Notes: generated by a model not told the origin, from the letters alone. Positions 45,668 through 57,826 are shown, counted from the stretch's first letter. The stretch: DNA of 64,000 bases from Elephas maximus indicus (GCF_024166365.1 NC_064830.1:90264968-90328967); one strand, 5' to 3'. Numbers and translations: made by a program.

Positions 45668-47957
45668 TACACACGGAATCAAATAGACTACATCCGTGGA
45701 AAGAAACAATGGAGAAGCTCAATATCATTAGTCAGAAAAAGGCCAGGGGCTGAATGTGGAACAGACCATCAATTGTTCACATGGAAGTTCAGGCTGAAGC
45801 TGAAGAAAATTAAAACAAGTTCACGAGAGCCAAAATACAACCTTGAGTATATCCCACCTGAATTTAGAGACCATCTCAGGAATAGATTTGATGCCTTGAA
45901 CATTAATGACCAAAGACCAGACAAGTTGTGGGATGACATCAAAGACATCATACATGGAGAAAGCAAAAGGTCATTAAAAAGACCAGAATGGATGGTCACA
46001 AGAGACTCTGAAACTGGCTATTGAACGTAGAGCAGCTAAGGCAAATGGAAGACATGATGAAGTAAAAGAGCTAAACAGAAGATTTCAAAGGGCAGCTCAA
46101 GAAGACAAAGTATTATAATCCATGACAAGTACCATCAGCCATTTCAGGAGGCAGCATATGATCGAGAACTGATGGTACTTGTCATGGATTGAACTGTATC
46201 CTCCCAAAAACATGTGTATCAATTTGGCTGGGCCATGATTCCCAGTATTGTGTGGTCATCCTCCATTTTGTGATTGTAATTTTATATTAAAGAGGATTAG
46301 GGTGGGACTGTAACACCCTTAACTAAGGTCACAGCCCTCATCCAAGGTAAAGGGAGTTTCCCCAGGGTGTGGCCTGCACCACCTTTTATCTTACAAGAGA
46401 TGAAAGGGAAGCAAGCAGAGAGTTGGGGACCTCATACCACCAAGAAAGCAGCACTGGGAGCAGAGCACATCCTTTGGACCTGGGGTCCCTGCACCTGAGA
46501 AGCATCTCAACCAGGGAAAGATTGATGACAAAGAATCTTCCTCCAGAGCCAACAAAGAGAAAGCCTTCCCCTGGAGCTGACATGCTGAGTTTGGACTTCA
46601 ACCTACTACACTGTGAGAGAATAAATTTCCCTTTGTTAAAGCCATCTCCTTGTGGTATTTCTGTAATAGCAGCACTAGATGACTAAGACAATACTGAAGG
46701 AAGAAGTCCACGCTGCAGCGAAGGCAGTGGTGAAAAACAAAGCTCCAGGAATTGACAGAATATCAATTGAGGTTTCCATGAACAGATGCAGTGCTGGAGG
46801 TGCTCACCAGTTTATGTCAAGAAATTTGGAAGACAGCTACCTGGCGAACCGACAGGAAGAGATCCATATTTGTTCCTATTCCAAAGACAGGTGATCCAAC
46901 AGAATGTGGAAATTATCAAACAATGTCACTGATATCACATGGGAGTAAAATTTGCTGAATTCAACAGCAGTTGCTGCAGTACATCTCCAGAGAACTGCCA
47001 AAAATTCAAGCCAGAAGAAGTGGAATGAGGAATATCAAATATCATTGCTGATGTCCGATGGATCTTGGCTGAAAGCAGAGAATACCAGATGATGTTTACC
47101 TGTGTTTTATTGACTATGCAAAAGCATTTGACTGTGTGGATTGTAATAAATTATGGATAACAGTGTGAAAAATGGGAATTCCAGAACATTTAATTGTGCT
47201 CATGAGGAACATGTACATAGACCAAGAGGCAGTAGTTGGAACAGAACAAGGGGATACTGCGTGGTTTAAAGTCAGGGAAGATGTGCGTCAGGGTTGTATC
47301 CTTTTACCATACGTATTCAACCTGTATGCTGAGCAAATAATCTGAGCAGCTGGGCTATATGAAGAACAGGGCATCAGGATAGGAGGAAGATTCATTAACA
47401 ACCTGCAATATGCAGATGACACAACCTTGCTTGCTAAAGGTGAAGAGGACTTGAAGCACTCACTAATGAAGATCAAAGACTACAGGCTTCAGTATGAATT
47501 ACGCCTCAACATAAAGAAAACAAAAATCCTCATAACTGGACCAATAAGCAACATCATGATAAACAGAAAAAATATTGAAGTTGTTCAATGATTTCATTTT
47601 ACTTGGATCCACAATCAGTGTCCATGGAAGCAGCAGTCAAGAGATCAGAGGACATATTGTATTGGGCAAATCTGCTGGAAAAGACCTCTTTAAAGTGTTG
47701 GATGGCAAAAATGTCACTTGGAGGACTAAGGTGGGCCTGGTCCCAGCTATGGTATTTTCAGTCACCTCATATGCATGTGAAAGCTGGACATCATGCTTGG
47801 TAGAGGGTCAGCAAAAAACAGAAAAAACAGTGGCTGCCAACGATGGGCTCAAAGATAGCAAAGATTGTGAGGATGGTGCAGGACCGGGCAGTGTTTCGTT
47901 CTGTTGTACGTTAGGGTCACTGTGAGTTGGAACTGACTTGATGGCACCTAACAACAA
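45668..47957 (+). mobile_element. RTE-clade (BovB-like) LINE, 5' truncated, with a nested solo LTR
   Basis: Encodes part of an endonuclease/reverse transcriptase ORF2. Readable blocks are DYAKAFDCVD (RT motif, near 47110), MGIPEHLIVLMRNMY (near 47170), QGCIL with YVFNLYAEQ (near 47290) and NNLQYADDTTLLAK with the catalytic YADD (near 47400). It ends with the 3' tail GGAACTGACTTGATGGCACC and TAACAACAA. Several in-frame stops make it inactive. It inserted into an older antisense L1 and was later hit by the LTR at 46180-46690. Its 3' tail matches that of AfroSINE, as expected for the LINE that moves AfroSINEs. Confidence 0.88.
46180..46690 (+). mobile_element. Solo LTR, MaLR-like, inside the RTE LINE (fossil)
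   Basis: About 511 bp, TGTCATGGATTGAACTG to GATGACTAAGACA. GTACT at its left and ATACT at its right fit a 5-bp target duplication. RTE sequence continues on both sides. Confidence 0.85.
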
Positions 47958-49043
47958 TGACTAACAGCCTTGAGGTTCTTTTCATGTGCTCATTAGCCAT
48001 TTGTATATCTTCTTTGGAGAATGTGCATTTAACTTTTTGATAAGTATGATCAAACCATCCTCCCAAGAGGCTGTACTAATTTATACTAAAGGTTGGGGCT
48101 CATTCTTGTTTTTCTATTTGGGTCTTTGAAAAATTACTTAATATGTGAACATATTCTTGATGAGCAAAATTCAAATAGAGGATACAGAAGAAAATATAAC
48201 TGTCTTCCTGCCATTACCCTCCAAGCCTGGTCCCTTGCTCAAGCATCTTTTTCAATGATTTTGGAATTAATCCTATCTGTCTTTCTATGAACGTACTTAT
48301 GCTGGCTTATAGTTTGGGGAGTTATTCTTTGTATAAGAAATACACTTGCTCTACAATTGTATGCTTTCACTTGATAATGTATTTTAGAATTTATGTCCAA
48401 GCTTCTGAAAAAGTTGTATAGCCTTCCAAAGTATGGATATAGCTGGAAAGTTAAACAGTCTACCCTTTCCCACTAATTTAAACCATCATACTTCTTATCC
48501 AGTAAACTTAATTCACAGAAATATTCAGGGCTATATCTGAACCCTCTCTCCCACTCTATTGATTAATTTGCATATTCCTGTGCCAGTCATATCCTGCTTT
48601 TACTCCTGTTTTGGTGCTTGATTCTCTAGTATATCGGCTACTTCACTGTTTTTAAAAAATGTATTGATTCCAAACTTTAGATTTTTAAGCTCTGTTAAAA
48701 AATCCTTTTGGATGGCAGTGAATTTAAGCATTAAACTGAAGAGAATCAACACTTTTTAAACAATGAGTCTTTCCATTCACATACATTCCATTTAGTTAGG
48801 TCTTCTACATTATCCTTTAGGACAGAAATATTTTCTTCATATAGATCTTGTGTGTTCATTGTAAGGTTTTTCTTTGTAGTTTGTGGGTTTGGTTATTATT
48901 GTGAATGGAGCCCTTTTCCCCCTCAAGCATATTTTCTAATTTGTTATTGCAGTATATAAGAAAGATAATTTTTGGCTTTATTATCTGTAAAAGGTAAAAA
49001 TAGTACTCAGTAAAAGGCTTCCACGGTCAAATAAATACGGGCT

Positions 49044-49237
49044 GTTGTTTTTAGGTGCCATCGAGTCAATTTTGACTCATAGTGACTCTGCGACAGAGCA
49101 GAACTGCCCCAAAGGGTTTTTTAGGCTGTAATCATTACAGGAGCAGATTGTCAGGTTTTTCTCCCATGGAGTGGCTGGGCAGGCTCAAACCACCAACCTT
49201 TTGGTTAGCAGCCGACCTTGTGCCACCAGGGCTTCTT
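49044..49237 (-). mobile_element. AfroSINE (antisense) with 11-bp target duplication
   Basis: TTAGGTGCCATCGAGTCAATT to TGCCACCAGGGCTTC. AAATACGGGCT (49033-49043) and AAATATGGGCT (49238-49248) flank it with one mismatch. Confidence 0.88.
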
Positions 49238-49569
49238 AAATATGGGCTAAATAAAGCTAAACAGATCTGTTCATTAGCAGGACTCCTCAAAGCTTTTGAT
49301 ATACTTTTGATCACCAAGAATCCCCAAGAAGGGCATGCAGGGAATTTCCTACTCATCTGGGGATAGACCACTTTGTCACAAAGCATCATAATGGGACTGG
49401 TGTTACCTGAAACATGCTTTGGATGACAATGCACCCAAAGACCTTAGCATCTAATTTTTCAATTCAGGGGCCTTCATTGAAACTTACCTGGTATCTGACA
49501 CCCAAACTCCCACTCCCACCCCCACCCCCAACCAGAACACAGAAGACAATCCAGTGCCAAAGCGAATGC

Positions 49570-49575
49570 TTTAAT
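49570..49575 (-). terminator. ZNF668: ZNF668 poly(A) signal ATTAAA (minus strand)
   Basis: TTTAAT on the plus strand about 205 bp past the ZNF668 stop codon in the direction of transcription. No other canonical signal is nearer the stop. Confidence 0.6.
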
Positions 49576-49779
49576 GAGTGCTGCTCAGAGAGAACTTTGT
49601 GTCTTAACAGCTGCTGCCAGACCGCACAGTTTCCATCCAGCTCTGTCAGTAGGGCTATGGTGAACTAGCTGCCCCGGGGCGGGGATCTGGAGTCTAAAGA
49701 ATAAGCGGGGACAAAAGGAGGCTCAGGAGACACCCTGTGGGGGTTGGGCTTCTGGAAGTGTGGCCGAGGGGGGTGGGCC

Positions 49780-50992
49780 TCAGGCTGGCCCCTCTTCAGG
49801 CATTCCTAGCAAAGCCACGAGGGGCTCGAGGGGCGTGGGGGTCCCCACGGGCACAGGGTGGGTGCGTTCGTGCTTGCGCAGGTCGCTGGCACTCAAGAAG
49901 CCCTTGGGGCAGTGAGGGCAGGTGTAGGGGCGCACAGAGCTGTGGGTGCGGCTGTGTTTGCGCAGCCCAGCCCTGTCAGAGAAGCTCTTGCCACACTGGG
50001 TGCAGGGAAAGGGCCGGAGCTCTGGATGTGAACGCTCGTGCCGCCGCAGTAACGTCAGTGTGGAGAAGGTCTCCTTGCACTCCCGGCACACAAATTGTGG
50101 TGGCTTCTCGTCTACCTCCTCACTCACCACCTCACTCGTCCCCCCCAAGGGACCAGAAACCTCCCCAGCACCAGCATTCTGGCACTCCACATGCTCCACC
50201 GTCATGCCCACCACTTGCCACTGCGTGGCCATCACCCCACCTGACTCTGGAGGCAGCCCTAGCAGCCCTGCTGGAGGGTCCCCTAGCCCTGCACCAGCTG
50301 CTGGGGCCGCTGAGCCCTCGCCTGCCACGCCAACAGGCAGCGCCAGCCCTACCACCAGCTCCTGTTGTGGCGGAGCCCCTGCGGCCTCGCTGCTTCGATG
50401 GGTCCGCTCATGCTTCCTCAGGCTTGAGGATACCACAAAGGATTTTCCACAGGCGTTACAGTGGAAGGGGCGCTCCCCCGAGTGCACTCGGCTGTGCTTG
50501 GTGAGGCTGGCACGCTCGGCGAAGGCCCGCCCACACTCCTCGCAGCGGAAGGGTCGCTGCCCAGAGTGCACCAGTGCGTGCCGCTTGAGGTCCCAGGACG
50601 CCACGAACGTCTTGTCGCACTGCACGCACTTGTACGGCCGGTCGCCCGTGTGCACCCGACGGTGCATGGCCAAGTCGGCGGGCTGCCGGAAGTCCTTGCC
50701 GCACTTCTCGCAGCGGTAAGGCTTCACGCCCTCATGCGCCCGCTGGTGGCGACGGAAGCTGGAGGGGTCGGAGAACATGCGCCCGCAACGTGGGCACAGG
50801 AAGGGCTTCTCGCCAGAGTGGGTGCGCTCATGGCTCTGGTAGGAGCTGAGCTGCGTGAAGCCCTTGCCGCAGGCCGGGCAGCGATAGGGCTTCTGCGCCG
50901 CGTGGATGCGCTGGTGACATGTGAGCGAGGACGAGCGGGAGAAGCTCTTCCCGCACTCAGAGCAGAGGAAGGGGCGCTCACCGGTGTGGGAC
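49780..50992 (-). CDS. ZNF668: ZNF668 coding exon 2 with stop
   Basis: 1213 bp. Acceptor CTCCCACAG, first residues [10 protein letters not shown] after the split Arg, last residues [10 protein letters not shown] then stop. Holds the end of finger 6 and fingers 7-16. Confidence 0.96.
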
Positions 50993-52159
50993 CTGTGGGA
51001 GTGCAGAGGGCCAGGCATGAAGGTGAACCTGCTCCCTGTCTGGGCTGTAACTTACGGGTCCCCGAGCATCCCTGGGGGCCTCGCCCAATCTCTTAAGAGC
51101 CACGGGACCATACCCCAAAATAAGAAACCTTCAGACTCTAAGGGCCTATGCGCCTCAATTCCTGATAAGACCCTCTGCAGACCAAAGTCCTAGACAGACC
51201 ACTGACACCTACACCAAAGAGCTTTTGAGCCGCCTCACTTCCAGCCCTGTCCCTTTCCTGCTGTCCAGGAACCTAGGCCAATCAGACCCCACGCCATCCT
51301 CCTGGGTTCCATTCCAATGCAGTCAGCCTCGCCCACCTCCATGCCACCCGGCACCAACTTCTCACATGTGCCCACCCCCTTCACATAGGCTCATTCCAAA
51401 CACTCTTTGAGACTCAACCCTGGACCTACTGGTCACAGGGCAGCCGCTGTGGTTCCACCTCCACCACCCGCCAGCTCTGCCAAAGCCCACACCCCCAGCT
51501 CCATGCGCTCACCGCTCGTGGTTGCGGAGATCCTTGAGCTCCGCGTAGGCCTTGCCGCAGCGCTCACAGCTGTAGGGCCGCAAGCCGGCATGTGTGCGCC
51601 GATGCTTGCGGAACACCGAAGGGTCCGCGAAGCTCTTGCCGCAGTCGGCGCAGGCATACGGCCGCTCGCCGGTGTGGCCGCGCTGATGGATTTTGAGCTT
51701 GGAGAGTGCACCATAGGCCTTGGGGCAGTGTGTGCAGCGGAAGGGCAACTCACCAGCGTGAGATGCCAAGTGCACACGCAGGCACACGGGCTGCATGAAG
51801 CGACGGCCACACTCGGGGCACGGGAAGGGCTTCTCACCCGTGTGGCTGCGCCCGTGGCTACGCAGCTCAGGTGCTGTCTTGTAGGCCTTGGGGCACAGCG
51901 GGCACGCGTAGGGCCGAGGCTTAGCCGCTGCACCTGACACCTTGTCCCCACTGGCCTCCTCCGCCTTGGGTTCTGTCTCTGGCTTCGGCTTCACCTCGGT
52001 CACCTCCTCTTTACCATCTGCAGACCCATGTGTGGCAGCATGGCGCGCTGCCCTAGGTGCATTTGGAAACGTCTTGGTACAGGACAGGCACTTGTAGCGG
52101 CGTCCAGAACGCTTGTAGCCCGGGGCTGGAGACAGGGCCTCTGCAGACTCCACCTCCAT
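49780..52159 (-). CDS. ZNF668: Zinc finger protein 668, complete
   Basis: Nuclear poly-C2H2 protein; from the literature as I know it, linked to p53 stability and homologous-recombination repair. Two coding exons, 51513-52159 then 49780-50992, sum to 1860 bp, 619 residues, equal to remembered human ZNF668. Sixteen C2H2 fingers are readable: one near residue 22 ([10 protein letters not shown]), five more between about 85 and 217, seven in a TGEKPF-linked run to about 405, and three after a Gly/Ala/Pro-rich linker ([30 protein letters not shown]). There is no KRAB or SCAN domain. The intron falls in an Arg codon (HE-R-SH) inside finger 6, between its two zinc-binding histidines. The ATG at 52159 opens [20 protein letters not shown] and follows 22 nt of 5' UTR in the same exon. 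The frame is clean and GC-rich throughout. Confidence 0.97.
51513..52159 (-). CDS. ZNF668: ZNF668 coding exon 1
   Basis: 647 bp, 215 codons plus two bases. The exon extends upstream to 52181, where the minus strand reads acceptor TCTTACAG. Donor GTGAGC at 51507-51512. Holds fingers 1-5 and most of finger 6. Confidence 0.95.
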
Positions 52160-53269
52160 GGCCTTGGTGGGCGGGGCTTCTCTGTAAGAGAGTCAAAGTT
52201 AGACAGAGGCCACATCCCTGTGGTAAGCTCCAAGACCTCTCTCTTTACCAAAGCCCTAACAAGGCCTCAGAGGGAGCCCTATCTTATCTGCATTTCCCAC
52301 CTAGGGCTCTCAGGTTGAACCACGGGACCCCCACATCCTTTTTTCCAAGCACTACTGGCTCTGCCACCCCACGCTCAAGTTTCCTCTCTGGTCTGCTCCA
52401 TGATGAAAGAAGGTTGGACCAGGTGATCTCAGAGGGGCTGAAAACGGAGGTCACCAAAAGATCTACCTGCACTTTCCTGCCCCAACCTCTGGGCTTCTCC
52501 ACTGTGGCATTTGCAGGGGAGTTCCATCTGTCTCACCATCTTCTTTCTTTAGCTCAGTGTCCAAGGCCTGTGCCAAGCAAGGCTGCAGATGTAGAGAGTA
52601 TCCAGATGGGAGCCTAGCCCGAAGGTCTCCAAGTACCCAGGGGAGACAGACCTGAGACCAGAGGAGGGTGGACCAGTGGTGGGTGGCACCATCTGTCTGT
52701 CAGCTCTAGATCCCCAGTATGTGTTTTGTCTTTTCCCTTTGGTTGGTTAGCTCTTGAGGCAGCAACTGTTCACACAGAATCTGGCCTTACACAGCTGTAA
52801 GGGACTCCACCCTAGACAGGAATCTTAGTCCACCCTCTGCTCTGGAATCCCTGTCTGGCTCCTGCTCCCATACCTCTGGCAACGAGGAGCTCATTCTCTC
52901 ACAAGGCAGCTTGAGCCATTGCTGGCAGTTAGAAACCCCTGAGTCATAATCCATGTATCTGAGCTACCAGGGCTTCCTGGGACACCTGCTCTGAGACCCC
53001 CTACTTTCTTAGTCCAGAGCCCAGACCCCCTTCAACCAGATGCTCCTGGGGATCATGTTTGGGAGGAAATAGGATTGACGGCTGCGGTAGTCTTAACACC
53101 AGCTCATCCTCCCCGGGGGATGAAGGGAAGAGGATTACAACTGATCCACTTAGGGAGGGCTCAGCAGCAGCTTCTGGAGACGGGGTGTGAGCAGGGAGAG
53201 GACACTGGTGTGGAAAGGGGAGGGGAGCCAGGTGTCACCAAAGACTAGGCTGGGAGGTGGGAGACCTGG

Positions 53270-54610
53270 GTTCTACTTCCAGACCTGTGGGTAACTTCCT
53301 GTGAGAGAACTCGGTGAAACTAGTGCTCCTCTCTAGGCCTTGTTTCCCTCATCTGTACACCTCAGGGCTTGGTGGCTTCTAAGACACTAGGGTTGAGAGG
53401 AGGCTGGAGCTAAGCTGTGCCAGGAGGGTGGTGGGGGAAGTACAGGCCTCTAGAGGCTCATGGCCCCTCACCCCAGGAAAAGACTGTGGGGACAGCTTAC
53501 CTGGAAGGCCGAGGGAGGACACAGGAGCCCCTGGGGTGAGAGGCAAGAGCTGTATCCTCAGGGTCAGCACCCTTTTGCCTAGTGGGCCTGCCTCAGTTTC
53601 CCCTCTTCCCCATGCATAGTCTAATGTTCATAGGTATTGGCTGGAGTCTTCTCCCTAAAAGCACCATGTGATGGTCTGTCCCCTGATCAAGAACTTTCCA
53701 TGGTTCCCATCACAAACTTCAAGTTCCCAGGAACTTCCTGGCTGCTCTAAATCCCACTAGTCCTTTGTTTGAGCCCTACCTCCCCTGGGAAGCTCTTCCT
53801 GAATCTGCCCTCTGAGTATCGACCCTGAATTCCACACGACCCTGTTCTACCCTCAGCTTGGTTATTTCACTTTTCTCACTAAATCCTGGGGCTGAAAGGT
53901 GAGTCAATGGGCCGGAGGTCCAATCTACCCCATGGCTTAATTCCTCTAACAGTTTCTAAGGGATCCCTCCCCCTCCCTGGATAAGGCACTCCCTATCTCC
54001 CTTCCAGACTATTATCTGGACAGTCTGCCTGAGGGAAGGTTCCTCCTTAGTAAAAATGATAGCTCACATTTGAGCTAAATATCAGGTAGTATCCTAAGCT
54101 CCTTACATGTATTAACTCACTTAACCTCCAAGACAACACTGCAAAAAGTTCTATTAAAAGCCCCATTTCATGGATAAAGGAACTGAGGCCCAGAATGGTG
54201 GTATAGCATTGTGATTAAGTGCACACAGCCTCTGAAGCGAAACTGTCCAGCTTTGAACCTTGCCTCCATCACTTCCTAGCTGATGTGACCTTGGGCAATT
54301 TACTTCATCTCTTGGGACCTCAGTTTTCTCATCTGAAAAATGGAGAAAATAATAGTACTTACCTCACAGGGTGGGTGAGGATTGACCGAGATAAGAATAA
54401 TTATGGAGAGTCTTCTGAGAGCCAGGCACTTTGTCCAGCATGCCACCTTATTTAATTCACTTCAAGCTTCCTGAGATAGGGATTATTGTCATTTTACACG
54501 TGAGTAAACTGAGGTCCCAAGAGCTTAAGCAACTTGCCAACAGTCACAAAGCTAGTAACACATGCAGCTGGGACTTGAATCCACGTCTGTTTAACTTGCC
54601 TCCTGCTCAG
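53270..54610. repeat. Cluster of L2 and alternating MIR copies
   Basis: Sense MIR scrap at about 53275-53365; L2 at about 53660-53900 (CAAGAACTTTCCATGGTTCCC); then MIRs at about 54050-54200 (antisense), 54205-54400 (sense, TTTTCTCATCTGAAAAATGG) and 54410-54610 (antisense, TGAGTAAACTGAGGTCCC). Confidence 0.6.
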
Positions 54611-54944
54611 TCATCTGGAGCCTCCAGACTTTGCTGCCTGGGCCATCAGGTGCACAGATCTATGCAGAGTGAGGGCCAGGTAGACTAGGCCACTGCCTAG
54701 AATCCCACCATTAACTCCTCACTTCACAGTTTACTGAGGACTCTTTCAACCTACCAGCTCCCTAGAGTGATGTGTCTCCCAGTTAGGCCTGTGAACCTCC
54801 TGCATCAGGATAACCATCCACGGAGCCTGAGACAGGGCTCAGGACTTGCACTTTAAACACATTCTCTGGATCATTCCAAAGCCTTAAGAACTACACACAC
54901 ATCCCTAGGTCTTTGCAAGCTCCTAAGAGGGAGCCATTTTTTTT

Positions 54945-55890
54945 TCCCTTAATAATATTTTATTGTGTTTTCGGTGAAGGTTAACACAGCAGTTTAGGTT
55001 CCCATTCAACAATTTCTACACAAGCTGTTCAGTGACATTGGTTACACTCCTCACAATGCGTGAACACGTCTCACTATATACGTTCTGGTTGTTCTGTTTC
55101 TGTTTATCTAGTTTCCCTGCCCCCTTACAGTCTCATCTTTGTTTTAAAGTAATTGTTGACCATTTGGTCTCATATAGGTGATTTTTTAAAGGAGCATAGT
55201 ACTTATGGGTGATATGCATTATTTTTTGAGCCAATTTATTATTTAGCTACAAGGTCACCTCAGGGGTTAGTTTTGGTTCAAGGTTTGAAGAGTATTTCAG
55301 GACTATAGCCTTGGGGAGTCCTCCAGTCTCAACCAGTCCAGTAGGTCTGGTTTTTGTTTTGTTTTTTTAGAATTTGAGGTTCTGTTCCACATTTTTCTCC
55401 CATCCTATCAGGTTCTATCTATTGTGGCCCTGATTAAAACTGTTGATGGTGACAGCTGGGCACTATCTAGTTCTTTCTGGTCTCAGGATAGATGAGGCCA
55501 TGGTTCCTGTAGACTATTTGTCCTGTAGACTAGTTTCTTCTTTGAGTCTTTGGTTTCCTTCTTTCTCTTTTGCTCCAGATGAGTGGAGACCAATACTTGT
55601 ATCTTAGATGGCCACTCACAAGCTTTTAAGATCCCAGGCACTACTCAACAAACTAGGATGTCGAACATAACTTATGAACTACATTATGCCAAATGACCAG
55701 GATGTCCCACGAGACTATGGTCCTAATCCTTCAAACCCAGAAATCCAGTCCTACGAGGTTTTTGGTTATGTCTCAGAGGAATCCATAACTGTGCCCTCTA
55801 TGTGCTTTATTTTATATATATTAATATATGTCCATACAGTCACATAAGTGCTTATACAAATGCATACACCTATACACTTATGTACATACC
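54945..55890 (-). mobile_element. Afrotherian L1 3' UTR, antisense (probable)
   Basis: Begins with a T tract and ATATTTTATTGTGTTTTCGG, and continues through ACTCACAAGCTTTTAAGATCC and GCATAACTTATGAAC-like words. It is homologous over its first half to 16045-16560. Confidence 0.5.
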
Positions 55891-56051
55891 GGAAACCCTT
55901 GTGGCATAGCGTTGAGAGCTACAGCTGCTAACCAAAATCCACTAGGCACTCCTTAGAAACCAATTGAGGCAGTTCTACTCTGTCCTATAGGGTCACTATG
56001 AGTCGAAATCAACTCAACAGCAACAGGTTTGTGTGTTTTGTTTTGTTTTTT
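55891..56051 (+). mobile_element. AfroSINE (sense)
   Basis: GGAAACCCTTGTGGCATAGC head, GGCAGTTCTACTCTGTCC body, GGGTCACTATGAGTCG tail and a GTTTTGTTTTTTGG end. Confidence 0.87.
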
Positions 56052-56096
56052 GGATATACAAAACTATGCACATATATGCCTACATATATAACTGCA

Positions 56097-56606
56097 TGTC
56101 ATGGATTGAATTATGTCCCCCCAAAAATATGTGTCGACTTGGTTACACCAGGATTCCCAGTATTGTGTGGTTATCCTTCATTTTGTGATTGTAATTTTAT
56201 GTTAAAGGGGATTAGGGTGGGATTATATCACTCTTCCCAGGTTACATTCCTGATCTGATGTAAAAGGGAGTTTCCTTGGGGCGTGGCCTGCACCATCTTT
56301 TATCTCTCAAGAGAGAAAAATAAAAGGGAAGCAAGCAGAGAGTAGGGGACCTCATACCACCAAGAAAGCAGTGCCAGGAGCAGAGCACATCCTTTGGACC
56401 TGGGGTTCCTGTGTGCAGAAGCTCCTAGTCCAGGGGAAGATTGATGACAAGAACCTTCTTCCAGAGCTGACAGAGAAAACCTTCCCCTGGAGCTGATGCC
56501 CTGAATTTAGATTTGCAGCCTACTGGACTGTGAGAGATAAATTTCTCTTTGTTGAAGCTATCCACTTGTGGTACTTCTGTTACAGCAGCCCTAGATGACT
56601 AAGACA
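56097..56606 (+). mobile_element. Solo LTR, MaLR-like (fossil)
   Basis: About 510 bp, TGTCATGGATTGAATTATG to GATGACTAAGACA, nearly the same length as the copies at 32835, 40825 and 46180. CTGCA and CTGCT flank it. Confidence 0.83.
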
Positions 56607-56754
56607 CTGCTCATATATTTTTTGGTTGTTTTTGCTGTAGTTTCAAAATTACATATGCTTCTTTTCTTGTGTACATTTTAGTAACATCACTTACCTTCTT
56701 CAAGTTGTGTACACTTCACCTTCATTTGGTGTTACCTTTCAGAGTGAGGCATTT

Positions 56755-57560
56755 TTATTACACCCTTTCTACAGATTTGGAAACTAAGGGCCCCACAAGG
56801 GAAAAAAAATTGCCCAGGTACACATAGCTAGCCAGAGAGCCCAGGTTCAAACCCAAGTCTTCAGGCCCCTGGGCTGGACTCTTTCTCTATCAGTCTTCAC
56901 TCACTCAAGGTTTATTAGAGAAATCATGAGACTTTTCACTGCTCCCAGGACAAAGACCAGTATCTTTTCCATGGCCAGCTAGGCCCCAGACAGGACCAAT
57001 CTAACACCTACCTACCTTAACTCCCACTTCTTCCCCCCCCCACCAGGCTCCACCCACACAGGCCCCCTTTCTTTTTCTCAAAGAGCTAACTAAATTACTT
57101 CCTGTCTCAGGGCCTTCACACTAGCAAGTCCCTCTGCTGGAACCACTACTCCTCCAGGATCTTCTTGTAGCTGTCTCTCTCACTTCATTTAGGTCTTAGC
57201 TCCCTGTCATCTCCTCAAGAGAAGCCCACTTTTCTTAATGCTACCTGCACTCCTGCTAATCACTCTCTATCTCCCTTTACAGTTTTATCTGGATAACATG
57301 CCTTTAAAGTGTTCATCTGGATAACATGCCTTTGAAGTGTTCATAACATGCCTTGCAAGCTTACCATGGGCCAGGTACCATTTAAAGCATTTTATGCGTA
57401 CTACTCAAGATAAGCCTCACACTGCCAAGAAGTCAAACAGTTATTATTTTCCCCGTTTTACAGATAAGGATACTGAGGCATAGAAAGGTGAACTAATTTA
57501 CTCATGTTCACAGCCAGTATTCAACGTCAGGTTATCTGACCCCCAAACTTCTGCTCTTTG
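56755..57560. repeat. MIR and L2 pieces
   Basis: Antisense MIR at about 56755-56880; L2 sense at about 56935-57300 (CCTTCACACTAGCAAGTCCC); antisense MIR at about 57355-57560 (CAGATAAGGATACTGAGGC). A short direct repeat of CATCTGGATAACATGCC/TATCTGGATAACATGCC lies near 57287-57330. Confidence 0.6.
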
Positions 57561-57826
57561 TTTCCCTGATTATTGCTTTGTTAGTACTTACATGTTTTAT
57601 GGTTTGCTTGCTAATTCTGTCTCCAGCACCAGAGTCCAGGCTGGTGAAGAGCATGAACCTTGATTACCCTATATTCTCTACACCTAGAAGCATGCTTGGT
57701 GCTCCAAAACAAACTGAAGGAATCAACCTCTGAGACGGAATTTAAACCCAGGCCTAAAGCCCTGGTCACCCTGAATCCAGGTCTGTTTAACCTGCCCTGT
57801 TTAACCCAAGGCCATCTCTCCCATAA

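Larger units (their letters stand above)
44940..48700 (-). mobile_element. Old L1, antisense, split by an RTE element
   Basis: The left part at 44940-45667 gives antisense L1 3' words (TTTAAGTGTACAGTTAAATG, GAGTAATATTCCATTGTG, CATTGTGGTTTTGATTTGC). The right part resumes at about 47960 (TTTTCATGTGCTCATTAGCC) and continues, with more decay, to about 48700 and perhaps 49000. The RTE LINE lies between. Confidence 0.7.
28710..49540. other. STX4-ZNF668 intergenic interval (tail to tail)
   Basis: About 20.8 kb. It is mostly transposable elements (L1, RTE, solo LTRs, AfroSINEs, a DNA transposon). The stretches 28.7-29.6, 30.1-30.8 and 43.3-44.2 kb are largely unassigned. No protein-coding gene was recognised. 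Confidence 0.7.

Noticed and set aside
45467-46024. 185-codon open frame as a possible host gene
   Set aside because: It joins antisense L1 sequence to RTE LINE sequence by chance; the second half is part of the RTE ORF.
49737-51937. Long plus-strand open frames opposite ZNF668 (up to about 257 codons)
   Set aside because: They are shadows of the GC-rich zinc finger exons; products are low-complexity and no splice or start context supports them.
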